A stretch of 64,000 nucleotides of DNA from positions 1-64,000 of the forward strand of contig NZ_JABRWJ010000009.1 of NCBI RefSeq assembly GCF_013266755.1, read 5' to 3'. Under the pieces are notes generated by a model. The model had not been told where the DNA came from and did no database searches. It worked only from the letters and a program-made list of their open reading frames with translations. Each line of letters starts with the position of its first letter. The stretch's first letter is position 1. This document shows, piece after piece, positions 8,265 through 20,138 of the stretch. Source of the DNA: Pseudaquabacterium terrae (GTDB taxonomy: Bacteria; Pseudomonadota; Gammaproteobacteria; Burkholderiales; Burkholderiaceae_C). Both the position numbers and the translations under genes were made by a program.

Positions 8265-8297
8265 AGCACTTAGGTCTCAGGCCTAAGTGCTCTTTTC
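8265..8297 (+). terminator. Stem-loop with T-rich tail before a small gene
   Basis: A perfect 10-bp stem (AGCACTTAGG at 8265-8274 with CCTAAGTGCT at 8282-8291) and a 7-nt loop is followed by CTTTTCTTTT. It has the form of an intrinsic terminator. It lies 29 bases before the ATG of the 91-residue gene, and a possible -10 box (TATATT, 8212-8217) lies upstream, so it could also act as a leader attenuator of that gene. Confidence 0.55.
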
Positions 8298-8325
8298 TTT
8301 TCCATCACCTCCAAGGAGACATCCC

Positions 8326-8601
8326 ATGACTGACCAGACGAATGCAGCGACGGCCGAGCGGGCCGCGCGGGAGGCCGCGGGAGCGCTGGCCATGGAAGAG
8401 AACCTGAAGGCCGTGGCCGAGCTCGCGGACTCTGCCGATCAGCGGCAACAGGCTGAACACATCCGCGGCATCGTCGCCACGACGATCGGCCGGCTGTCCT
8501 CGGATGCGACGGCGGTCACGCACGAGTACGCGGCCCAGTGGAAGGCCTGGGCACTGGGCCTGACCGAAGGCGCCGACGGGGCCGTGCCCTCGGCTACCTG
8601 A
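8326..8601 (+). CDS. Small hypothetical protein
   Basis: A 91-residue acidic, alanine-rich and probably all-helical protein (TAERAAREAAGALAMEENLK, then HIRGIVATTIGRLSSDATAV). The ATG is chosen over an upstream in-frame start because AAGGAG lies seven bases before it. No signal peptide, membrane segment or known domain is seen. The last 8 bp overlap the convergent nitronate monooxygenase gene. The upstream stem-loop with T-rich tail may control its transcription. Confidence 0.6.
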   Translation: MTDQTNAATAERAAREAAGALAMEENLKAVAELADSADQRQQAEHIRGIVATTIGRLSSDATAVTHEYAAQWKAWALGLTEGADGAVPSAT

Positions 8602-9676
8602 ACCCAGCGCCCAGCCGCTCGGCGCCGGCGGCGATCTCGGCCTTCAACGCTGCGACGATCTCCGCCGCGCTCGACACGCCCCGCGCCAGCCGCAGCCCTT
8701 GGCCCGCGAGCAGCGGCGCCCAGTCGGCATCGCCGCTGATGATCGCGGCGCGGTAGAGGTCCTCCGCCGCCAGCGCCTGGTACGGCCAGCCGAGCGGCGG
8801 CTCGCCCGCGGCCTCGACCGCCCGCACCACGCTGTTGCGCACGGCCCGCGCCGGCCAGCCGGTGAGCGCGCGCGTGACGACGGTGTCGGTCTCGTCGGCC
8901 TCGATCAGGCGCTGCCGGTAGGCCGGGAAGGTGCCCGCCTCCAGCGCCAGCAGGAAGCGCGTGCCCAGTTGCGCCGCCTGCGCGCCGAGCACCAGCGCGG
9001 CCAGCACGCCGCGGCCGTCCATCAAGCCGCCCGTCGCGATCACCGGCACCCGGACAGCATCGACCACCTGCGGCAGCAGGGCCATCGTGCCGATCAGCGG
9101 CGGCGCGGTGTCGCCGGGCGGCTCCAGGCACGAACGGTGGCCGCCGGCTTCGCTGCCCTGCGCGACGATCGCGTCGACGCCACCCGCTTCCAGGCGCCGC
9201 GCCTCGGCCACGCTGGTGGCCATCGCGATCACGAAGGCACCGGCGGCCTGGGCGCGCGGCACCAGCGGCGCCGGGTCGCCCATCGCGAAGCCGACCACCG
9301 GCACCCTGGCATCGCAGGCCAGCTCGAATTGCGCGGCCAGCGCCGATGGCGGCAGCGCCAGCGCTGCGGAGCCTGGCGCGAGGCCCCGCTGGGCGCGGCC
9401 GGCATCGAGCACCCGCTGCATGCCGCTGGCATCGGCCGGCGCGGCGCCGGGCGCGGCGAGCAGGAAGTTGACGCCGAAGGGTCGCGTGGTGAGCCGCCGC
9501 ACGGCATCGATCTGCCCGCGCAGCTGCTCCAGCGACAAACGCGCCGCGGCCAGCATGCCCAGGCCGCCGGCGTTGCACACGGCCGCCACCAACTCGGGTG
9601 TCGTCCAGCCGCCGGCCATCGGGGCCTGGACGATCGGAACGTCGAGGCCCAGGCGGGCGCAGAGGGGCGTTTGCAT
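8594..9676 (-). CDS. Nitronate monooxygenase / 2-nitropropane dioxygenase family
   Basis: A 360-residue FMN-dependent TIM-barrel enzyme. It starts with PIVQAPMAGGWTTPELVAAV, the family's first FMN-binding strand, and continues through NAGGLGMLAAARLSLEQL, the central VDAIVAQGSEAGGH (containing the catalytic-region histidine) and VIATGGLMDGRGVLAALVLGA, the phosphate-binding segment. These enzymes oxidise alkyl nitronates such as propionate 3-nitronate using oxygen, which is a detoxification role; some relatives are NADH:quinone reductases. Length is normal and the gene is single. It overlaps the convergent small gene by 8 bp. The precise substrate is uncertain. Confidence 0.85.
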   Translation of the reverse strand: MQTPLCARLGLDVPIVQAPMAGGWTTPELVAAVCNAGGLGMLAAARLSLEQLRGQIDAVRRLTTRPFGVNFLLAAPGAAPADASGMQRVLDAGRAQRGLAPGSAALALPPSALAAQFELACDARVPVVGFAMGDPAPLVPRAQAAGAFVIAMATSVAEARRLEAGGVDAIVAQGSEAGGHRSCLEPPGDTAPPLIGTMALLPQVVDAVRVPVIATGGLMDGRGVLAALVLGAQAAQLGTRFLLALEAGTFPAYRQRLIEADETDTVVTRALTGWPARAVRNSVVRAVEAAGEPPLGWPYQALAAEDLYRAAIISGDADWAPLLAGQGLRLARGVSSAAEIVAALKAEIAAGAERLGAGFR

Positions 9677-9836
9677 TCATGGATCGTAGTCCGTCTATCG
9701 CCCGGCGCGCAGCCGCGCGATGGGCTTCGGTCGGCACCATGGCTCGCCTGATCCCCCGCCATGGCCCGTTCGGGCGATGCCGACTCAGGGCCGGCTCCCT
9801 AGAGTGCAGCGCATCACACCGACAGGACTTGCTCCG

Positions 9837-11834
9837 ATGCACTCCCCCCTTGCCCGATGGGCCACCAGCGCGCTGCTGGCCAGCTTGTTGACCGCCTGCG
9901 GCGGCGGCGGCGAAGACACCGCCACCCCGACCCAGGTTCCCGCAGCCAGCGTGCCCCAGGCCGCCGCACAGGCCCTGACCGCGACCGCCACGCGAAAGCG
10001 GGCCCTCGCCGTCCAGGCCACCGGCCTGGCCGTGTTCGACCCCGAGGCCGCCGCGAACCAGCTGATGGACTTCGCCGAGGCCACCTTCCCGGCCTACTTC
10101 CCGGTCCACGCGTCGACGGCGTCGCTGGCGCCGTTCGTGTATCGCCACTACGGCGCCACCGGCGTCTACCTCGGCGTGGTGCTGGACGACGGCGCGTTCG
10201 TCAAGGGCGGCGTGTACGTGATGGGCGGCGCGTTCGGCAACGACCCGCTGCACGTGGGCCAGGTCACGGACTTCATCACGCCGACGGCGCCCGGCGCGCG
10301 CAGCACGCCGGCCAGCGACAAGGTGCAGGTCGTGCAAGGCAGCAGCACCGCGCTGCGGGTGAACGTCGAACGGCTGAACGGCTTCGGCGGCCCGATGCAG
10401 CTGGCGCTGTCGGGGCTGCCGGCGGGCGTGACGGCCGCGGCGGTGACGGTCGCTCCCGGCGCCGCGTTCGTGGACTTCCAGCTCGTCGCGCAGGCCGCGG
10501 CACCGCATTCGCTTCCGACCACCGCGCTGCTGACGGCCAGCGCGGCGTTCGGCTCGCGCAACGTCGCCGCAAGCGGCAACGTGACGGTCACCGTGCGTGG
10601 CGTCCCCGGCGCGGTCGACACCTCCTTCGGCGGCGGAACGCAGATCACCCCGGTGGCCAACAGCGAGGACTACGCGCATGCGGTTGCCGTGCAGGCCGAC
10701 GGCAAGGTGCTGACCGCGGGCACCACGGCGATCAGCACCGGCACGGTGGTGGCGCTGACGCGCCACCTGCGCGACGGCGGCCTGGACCCGGCCTTCGGCA
10801 CGGGCGGCAAGGTCATCACGCAAGTCGGCGCACGCGGCGACAGCGCCCGCGCGCTCGCCGTGCAGCCCGACGGCAAGATCATCGTTGCCGGCTGGACCGA
10901 TGCCACCGGCATCGACGCCAACTTCCTGGTGCTGCGCTACCTCGGCGACGGCACGCTGGATCCGGCCTTCGCCGACGGCGGCCGCTTCGTGCTGCCGATC
11001 GGCGCCGGCAACGGCACCGACCGCGCCCATGCGGTGGTCGTTCAGAGCGACGGCAAGATCGTCGTCGCCGGCACCACGCTGACGAGCACCAGCGCCAGCG
11101 GCCAGGACTTCGCGCTGATCCGGCTGACGGTCCAAGGCACGCTCGACGCGGGCTTCGGCCAGGGCGGCAAGGTGGTCACGCCGATGCAGACGCACAGCGG
11201 CGGCGATGTGATCTACGCGCTGGCGCTGCCGGTGATCGACGGCGAGGAACGCATCCTCGCCGTCGGCGGCGAAGGCGACTTCATGGCCGCGCGCTACACG
11301 CCGAGCGGCACGCTCGACGCCACCTTCGGCCAGGGCGGCAAGGTCGTCGGCCTGTTCGGCCGCAACATCGGCGCCGCGCGCTCGGTGGTGCTGCTGCCCG
11401 GCGGGCGCATCGTGCTGGCCGGCGGCATCTACAACGACTTCGCCGCCGCGCAGCTGAGCGCCTCCGGCACGCTCGACGCGAGCTTCGGCCAGGGTGGCCT
11501 GGTCACCGTGCCGGTGAGCGCGAGCAACTGGGACAACGCCACCGCCGTGGTGCGCCAGGCCGACGGCAAGCTGCTGCTCGGCGGCTGGAGCTACCGCGAC
11601 AACAGCTCGGCTGGCGACTTCGTCGCGCTGCGGCTGCTGCCGGGCGGCGCGCTGGACACGCAGTTCGGCGAACAGGGCATCGCGATCCGTCCCGTGGCGA
11701 CGGGCACGCGCAGCGACAGCGCGCGCGGCATGGTGCTGCAAAGCGACGACCGCGTGCCGACGGTGCGCGCGATCCTCGGCGGCGAGGTGAGCGGCAGCAA
11801 CTACGACTTCGGCTTGCTGCGCCTGTGGTTGTGA
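9837..11834 (+). CDS. Delta-60 repeat lipoprotein
   Basis: A 665-residue outer-surface or periplasmic lipoprotein. The start at 9837 gives a clean lipoprotein signal (SALLASLLTAC with Cys followed by four Gly). Residues about 60-140 form a small domain (LMDFAEATFPAYFPVH, then YGATGVYLGVVLDDGAFVKGG) seen in other betaproteobacterial lipoproteins. A beta-sandwich follows, and at least six delta-60 repeats occupy about 260-665, each marked by a version of TLDxxFGxGGKV plus ADGKxLxxG. The repeats should close into a beta-propeller. The function is unknown; such proteins are large surface structural or adhesive proteins. Confidence 0.8.
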   Translation: MHSPLARWATSALLASLLTACGGGGEDTATPTQVPAASVPQAAAQALTATATRKRALAVQATGLAVFDPEAAANQLMDFAEATFPAYFPVHASTASLAPFVYRHYGATGVYLGVVLDDGAFVKGGVYVMGGAFGNDPLHVGQVTDFITPTAPGARSTPASDKVQVVQGSSTALRVNVERLNGFGGPMQLALSGLPAGVTAAAVTVAPGAAFVDFQLVAQAAAPHSLPTTALLTASAAFGSRNVAASGNVTVTVRGVPGAVDTSFGGGTQITPVANSEDYAHAVAVQADGKVLTAGTTAISTGTVVALTRHLRDGGLDPAFGTGGKVITQVGARGDSARALAVQPDGKIIVAGWTDATGIDANFLVLRYLGDGTLDPAFADGGRFVLPIGAGNGTDRAHAVVVQSDGKIVVAGTTLTSTSASGQDFALIRLTVQGTLDAGFGQGGKVVTPMQTHSGGDVIYALALPVIDGEERILAVGGEGDFMAARYTPSGTLDATFGQGGKVVGLFGRNIGAARSVVLLPGGRIVLAGGIYNDFAAAQLSASGTLDASFGQGGLVTVPVSASNWDNATAVVRQADGKLLLGGWSYRDNSSAGDFVALRLLPGGALDTQFGEQGIAIRPVATGTRSDSARGMVLQSDDRVPTVRAILGGEVSGSNYDFGLLRLWL

Positions 11835-11846
11835 GCTGATGCGGCC

Positions 11847-11876
11847 CGGCCGGCGTTGGGAAACCGACGCCGGCCG
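11847..11876 (+). terminator. GC-rich hairpin after the lipoprotein gene
   Basis: A perfect 10-bp stem (CGGCCGGCGT with ACGCCGGCCG) and a 10-nt loop begin 12 bases after the lipoprotein stop codon. There is no U-tract, so it is a weak or factor-dependent terminator at best. Confidence 0.4.
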
Positions 11877-11930
11877 CACCCGGTTGTCGATGGCGTACGC
11901 TGGCGCCTCCCGCGCTTTGAACGGCCCGAC

Positions 11931-13177
11931 GTGACGACCCTCAGCCTCGGCCAGATGAAAGGCATCGCGCTCGGCCTGCTGGCCGGCGCGGCGGCACTGT
12001 ATGCCCTCGCCTCCTGGCTGCAGCCGCTGCATCCGGCGTGGGGCTACGTGGCGGCGTTCAGCGAAGCGGCGATGGTGGGCGCGATCGCCGACTGGTTCGC
12101 GGTGGTAGCGCTGTTCCGCCATCCACTGGGCCTGCCGATTCCGCACACCGCGATCATTCCGAGCAACAAGGACCGCATCGGCCGCAACCTGGCGAGCTTC
12201 ATCGTCGCCAACTTCCTCAGCACGCGCCAAGTGCTGGAAAAGTTGAAGCGCTTCGACCCCGGGGCGCGGCTCGCCGGCTGGCTGGTGGCGCCGGGGCATG
12301 CCGAGACCGTGGCGGGCCACCTGGGCGCGACGCTACGCTACGCGCTGGGTGCGCTCGACGACGAGCGCGTGCGGCAGTTCTTTCGCGCGACGGCACTGGA
12401 AGCGCTGGACCGGCTCGACACCGCACGGCTGGCCGGCGAGTGGCTGGGCCTGCTGAGTCACGAGCAGCGCCATCGGCCGCTGCTCGACGCGCTGCTGCGC
12501 AAGCTCGCGGACCTGCTGGACAACGACGAGCTGAAGGCCCGCCTGGCCGAGGTCATCGCCACGGAAGTGAAGTACCTGCGCTTCGTCGGTCTGGACAACG
12601 TGGCCGGGCGCTTCGCGACGACCAAGATGGTGGCGGGCACGATCCGCCTGATCGGCGAGATGGCGGACGACCCCGCGCACCCGCTGCGCGGCGAATTCGA
12701 AGCTTTCATGGCCGGCCTGGTCGTGCGCCTGAAGAATGACGCCGAGCTGCAGCGGCGCATCGAAGCGCTGAAGAACCAGTTGCTCGCCAACCCGGCGCTG
12801 GGCGCCTACCTGCTGGGCCTGTGGAGCGACATCGTGCGCTGGCTGCAGGCCGACCTGAACGGCGACGCGTCGGTGCTGCGTGCCCACGTGGCGACGGCGT
12901 TTCGGATCGTCGGCGAGAAGCTGCAGGCCGACCTCGGCATGCGGACCTGGATCAACGAGCAGCTGCTGGCGGCCGCACCGCAATGGATCGAACGCTACCG
13001 CGAAGACATCCGCCGCTACATCGTCGCGCGGGTCGGTGACTGGAACACCGAAGAGATGACCGACGAGCTCGAGCGCAACATCGGGCGCGACCTGCAGTTC
13101 ATCCGCGTCAACGGCACGCTGGTGGGCGGGCTGGTCGGGCTCTCGATCCACGCGGTGACCGAGCTGTCGCGAGCGGC

Positions 13178-13181
<4 letters not shown>
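11931..13181 (+). CDS. DUF445 family membrane protein
   Basis: A 416-residue protein of the DUF445 (YjiN-like) family. It has an N-terminal membrane segment (IALGLLAGAAALYALASWL), the family hallmark EAAMVGAIADWFAVVALFRHP (about 45-65) and PIPHTAIIPSNKDRIGRNLA, a long helical middle part, and a final hydrophobic segment (NGTLVGGLVGLSIHAVTEL). The role is unknown. The GTG at 11931 is used; an ATG at 11955 is the alternative. The gene ends in a 4-bp convergent overlap with the cyclase-ATPase gene. Confidence 0.8.
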
Positions 13182-16456
<3,275 letters not shown>

Positions 16457-16474
16457 GGACGCGTACCTTCTGGG

Positions 16475-17659
16475 TTAGGCAGCGCGCTCGCCGTCGTCCG
16501 CCGGCGCGAGCTGGCGCACGTGGTCGATGAGCCTGTGCATCTGGGCCGCGTTGCGCACGCCCAGCCGCTGCGCCTCGACCTCGACCTGGCGGCGGATGGC
16601 GTCGAGCTCCTGCGCTGCCTGCGGCAGTTGTTCGACGAGCGCTGCACGCAGCGTCTTGAGCTCTCTCGGCGTGCGTTTCGGCTTCGCATGAAGCGCGCGG
16701 ATGCGCTCGCTGTGCTGGATCGCCAGCGCGGCCGGCAGCGTGAGGATGCCTTCCTCGAGGTCTTCCTCGCCGCCGCCGCCCAGGCGCTTCAACGCGCGCA
16801 CGTCGGCGACGTCGTCGCAGCCGTGGTAGAGCATGCCGAGCAGGCGGCCGAAGCGCCGGTAGCGCTGCGATCGGGCTCCGAGGCAGGCGCAGATCTCGAA
16901 CATCGAGCCGGTGTCCTCGCGCGCCAGGTAGCGCCAGTCGGCCAGGCCCAGCATGCGCATGCTGCGCTTCTTGCCCGGGCGCAGCACGCCGCCCTTGCGG
17001 TTGTGCCACTGCACGCACTCGGCGATGGCCAGGCGCTTCTTCAGCTCGGACAGCAGGCGCAGGTCGAACCGCACCGGGCCGGCGAGGTTGATCGGTTCCC
17101 AGTCGCGGCGCGTGTCGAAGCGCCGCGGAGCGAGCACCGAGGCGCTTGCCCGGTCCTTCGCCGCGCGCCCGTCGCTGCCATCGAACAGCCCGTCACGCCG
17201 CCGTGCCCGCGTCTCGTCGTCGTCGCCGCGCAGATCCGCCGACTCGTCCGGCATCCGGCTCGCGAGCAGGTCGTTGGCACAGGCGTCGATGTAGCCGGCC
17301 ACCATCCACGCGGTCAGCGGGCCGTACTTGGCGTGCAGGGTCAGCTTGTCGCGGCGGGTGGGTGATCCGTCCACGAGGTCGTCGACGATCAGCGTGACGT
17401 TGTGGAACATTTCGACGGCCTGCGCGGCGATGAGCACGCGCTCCGACACCGGCTCGCTCGAGACCGCCCGATGGCAGGCGAACACGGTCAGCGGGCGGAA
17501 GTACTTGGAGCTGCCTTCGAACTGCTGCTTCAGCATCGGGCGCAGGTCGGGATCGCTGTGGCCGACCCAGTGCATGACCCGCTGGCGCAGGCGACTCCAC
17601 TCGGACTCGAGGCCGACCTCGCGGATGACTTCCTGTGGCGTGACCGATGCCATCGGCAT
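16475..17659 (-). CDS. Diverged polyprenyl diphosphate synthase-like protein
   Basis: A 394-residue member of the trans-isoprenyl diphosphate synthase fold. The first aspartate-rich motif is DDLVD (93-97) in HNVTLIVDDLVDGSPTRR, and the second is DDVAD (282-286) in GMLYHGCDDVADV. Both metal-binding motifs are intact, so catalysis or substrate binding is plausible. Differences from ordinary FPP/GGPP synthases are the loss of the GGKRLRP motif (here GSSKYFRP), an acidic residue in place of the Lys before TG (DTGSMFE), and an insert of about 50 charged residues (137-190). It follows the helical protein with no gap and precedes the cyclase-ATPase gene. It is probably an unusual prenyl-chain enzyme, but its product is unknown. 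Confidence 0.7.
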   Translation of the reverse strand: MPMASVTPQEVIREVGLESEWSRLRQRVMHWVGHSDPDLRPMLKQQFEGSSKYFRPLTVFACHRAVSSEPVSERVLIAAQAVEMFHNVTLIVDDLVDGSPTRRDKLTLHAKYGPLTAWMVAGYIDACANDLLASRMPDESADLRGDDDETRARRRDGLFDGSDGRAAKDRASASVLAPRRFDTRRDWEPINLAGPVRFDLRLLSELKKRLAIAECVQWHNRKGGVLRPGKKRSMRMLGLADWRYLAREDTGSMFEICACLGARSQRYRRFGRLLGMLYHGCDDVADVRALKRLGGGGEEDLEEGILTLPAALAIQHSERIRALHAKPKRTPRELKTLRAALVEQLPQAAQELDAIRRQVEVEAQRLGVRNAAQMHRLIDHVRQLAPADDGERAA

Positions 17660-18217
17660 TCAGTCCTTCGGCCGGCGCAGCGGTCCGGCGATCGGCTCCC
17701 GGCCATCCCCACCCCGGCCAAGTACCTCGTCCTGCAGCACCAGCAGTTCCCGCTCGAGCTGCGCGCCCTGGTCGCGAAAGAACTCGCCCACGACCTGCGT
17801 GAAGATGACGACCTGGTTGATCAGCGCTTCGGTGACGGCGGGCGGCGCGTCGGCCTCGGCCTGGTACGCATCGGCGGCCTGCTGCAGCGGCGGCGCGCAG
17901 TCCTGCAGCAGGCGTTGCCAGTCGCGGCCGGTGCGCAGCAGGCAGGCCAGCAAACCGGCCTGCACCTCGATGAAGAGCGCCGCGGCATTGCCGCCGGCGT
18001 GAGCCTGCCGGCGCACACGCTCGGGTTCGATCGACGCGTACTTCGGCGGTGCGGCAAGCTCGTCGTTCGCGTCCAGCCAGCGCTGGCGTTCTTCCTCGCG
18101 AAAGGCGAGGACGGCACGCGCCACGCTCGCCCAGTCGATGCCGGCCTGGCCGAGGTTGAACAGGGTGCCGAGTGCGCGCGAGAGAGCGTCGGCAGTGACA
18201 TCGGTATCCGTGGCCAT
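17660..18217 (-). CDS. Helical hypothetical protein
   Basis: A 185-residue soluble, mostly helical protein (ALSRALGTLFNLGQAGIDW near the start, EALINQVVIFTQVVGEFF near residue 145). It ends in a Gly/Arg-rich tail. No domain is recognised; the amphipathic helices are reminiscent of phasins but the similarity is only general. ATG 18217 is chosen because the longer frame begins within a low-quality leader. It is first in the unit with the prenyl synthase and cyclase-ATPase genes, and divergent from the decarboxylase-like gene. Confidence 0.55.
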   Translation of the reverse strand: MATDTDVTADALSRALGTLFNLGQAGIDWASVARAVLAFREEERQRWLDANDELAAPPKYASIEPERVRRQAHAGGNAAALFIEVQAGLLACLLRTGRDWQRLLQDCAPPLQQAADAYQAEADAPPAVTEALINQVVIFTQVVGEFFRDQGAQLERELLVLQDEVLGRGGDGREPIAGPLRRPKD

Positions 18218-18394
18218 TGCAGCGTCGCGATATTGATTGTTCGTGGCTCTCCGCACGCTATGCAGCAACGTCGTGCCCGATGCGCTGCGCGCATCGTTCT
18301 GTCATGATGACACGTGCCTCTGCCGAGGGCAATGCAGCCTGCGCTGCGTCGGCCTCGGCTCGAATGTGCAGCCTTGTGGAGGGAGGAACCGACG

Positions 18395-20116
18395 ATGGCG
18401 AGCGGAGAGGACAAGAGCGCTTCGATGCCGGATCCTGCTGGGATGATGGCGCAGGCGGTGGCTTCCCTGACGGCTGCCGGGCTGCGGCAGGCCCTGGGTC
18501 TGCCGCCGGACGCCCAGCCCGAAGCCTCGGGCCGTTCGTGGATCGAACGCATGCTGGCCCCGTACCAGCAGACACTCGGGGCGCTTGCCGGCGTGATGCC
18601 TCGCGTGCTCGAGCGGGTCGGCCAGGTGGTCGATTCGGCGAGTGGCCCGCAACTGCTGTTTCGTGCCCGCTCGGATGCCGACGCGAAACGGAACAGTCGC
18701 CCGTGGAGCCACGCCGAGCAGCAGTTCCACCGCTTCATCGAGATGGTCGGCAAGACCGACGCCCCCCTGATGACGACCGAGCTGCTCACACGGCTGCAAA
18801 GGATCGCGGACGCAAGGCAGTTCGCGGCCGCGAAAGACGCACTGCAGACGTTGACCGCGGACGAACGCCGGACCGACCTGCCGCGGCTGCTCGACGAGCT
18901 CAAGCACGAGGTGCGGGCCGACAGGATGCAGGGCTTCGTGAAGGTGCACGAGGCGCTGCAGTGGCTGCTGCAGTCGAAGGCAAAGCCGCTCTCCGCCGCC
19001 TATGCGATGCTGGAGCAGCTCTCCGACAAGCTGGGCGAGCGCTGCTTGCGCGAGCTGAGGCGGCGCGGCGACCTGAACGAGCTGTTGTCCACGGCCGCTG
19101 CCGACAACGCCTGGCTGCAGCCCTTGAGCGAGTGCTTCGCCACGTTCGGCCACCCGCTCTCGAAAGCCGTCAGCGTGGTCCGGTGCGGGCCGCCAAACCG
19201 CTACGAGCTGCTCGTGATGGACCATGGCCTCGATCGCTGGTTCGAGATCCGCCAGGGTGACGGCGCCGCTGCACGCCCCTGGAGTGGCGGCGGCGAGGTC
19301 TACGGCGCCGAAGCGGGCCGCGACTACCTCGCCGGCGCGCAGCGCTACCGGCTGCCGCTGCGCGACCAGGACGCCGCCCAGGGCTTCGCCACGTGGTCGG
19401 TCGACCACCGGCTGGTGCAGGAGTCGCGCGAATGCTTCTCGGTCGATTCAGGGGCCGAGATGCGACCGTTGGACATGGGCGGCGGCCGCACGCCGGTGGC
19501 GCTGTTCTTCGTGCACCACCGCGACACCGACGCCGGCGAATACTACGAACTGGGCTTGGGCTGCTTCGTGGCGCCGCGCAAGGACCCGTTGAGCATGGGT
19601 GTCGCCACGCTCGGCAGCATCCTCGTGTCCACGCGGGAAGGAAAGGAAGTCGGCGAGACCATCTGGGGCTACCGCAAGGAGTACGTGGAACACTGGACCG
19701 TGCTGTATCGGCCGACCCACGTCGAGTGTTGCGTCAAGCTCGACCACGCGACGCTGACGCTGCGGCTGCCGCGCGGCGGCGCGTCGTCGTCTGCCTCGGC
19801 CCTGCCGATGCTGCTGTACACGCGCAAGCCGGCCGACAGCAGCGGGCAGTGGCATCGCAGCGCGCTGATGCGATTCGCTCGCGGCGAGTCGGTGCGCAGC
19901 GCCGGCAGCGGCGTCGAGCTGTCGCTCGAGGTGCAGGACGATTACGCCCATTTGGCCTTCGCTCACCCCTTGCTGGGCGAGCTGTACCGGCTGGGGCTGA
20001 TCGATCAGCTCGGGCGCAGGCGGTCGCAGGCCCTGCATGCGGCCTGGGCGGAGAACGTCAGCACACAGCTCGGCGCGCCGACGCCGGTGCCGTCGCCGCC
20101 GCCGGAATTCGACTGA
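18395..20116 (+). CDS. Acetoacetate decarboxylase-like protein with helical N-domain
   Basis: A 573-residue protein. The ATG at 18395 has a strong GGAGGGAGG upstream. Residues 1-260 are helical and unrecognised. Residues about 350-530 resemble the acetoacetate-decarboxylase superfamily: GCFVAPRKDPLSMGVATLGS, then EVGETIWGYRKEYVEHW, matching the family's EIWGFPKK active-site segment. The first Lys of that pair aligns with a Lys here, but the second is Glu, so classical decarboxylation is doubtful. Relatives of this fold act as cyclase or aldolase-like enzymes. Placement between a prenyl synthase operon and a desaturase-like flavoprotein suggests a biosynthetic role, which is inference. Confidence 0.5.
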   Translation: MASGEDKSASMPDPAGMMAQAVASLTAAGLRQALGLPPDAQPEASGRSWIERMLAPYQQTLGALAGVMPRVLERVGQVVDSASGPQLLFRARSDADAKRNSRPWSHAEQQFHRFIEMVGKTDAPLMTTELLTRLQRIADARQFAAAKDALQTLTADERRTDLPRLLDELKHEVRADRMQGFVKVHEALQWLLQSKAKPLSAAYAMLEQLSDKLGERCLRELRRRGDLNELLSTAAADNAWLQPLSECFATFGHPLSKAVSVVRCGPPNRYELLVMDHGLDRWFEIRQGDGAAARPWSGGGEVYGAEAGRDYLAGAQRYRLPLRDQDAAQGFATWSVDHRLVQESRECFSVDSGAEMRPLDMGGGRTPVALFFVHHRDTDAGEYYELGLGCFVAPRKDPLSMGVATLGSILVSTREGKEVGETIWGYRKEYVEHWTVLYRPTHVECCVKLDHATLTLRLPRGGASSSASALPMLLYTRKPADSSGQWHRSALMRFARGESVRSAGSGVELSLEVQDDYAHLAFAHPLLGELYRLGLIDQLGRRRSQALHAAWAENVSTQLGAPTPVPSPPPEFD

Positions 20117-20138
20117 GCGCGGTCTTGCAGCGAACGCC

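Noticed and set aside
8439-12320. A very long open frame on the minus strand, antisense to the lipoprotein and DUF445 genes
   Set aside because: It reads as Arg/Ala/Gly/His-rich low-complexity protein, typical of a GC-rich shadow frame, and opposes two recognised genes.
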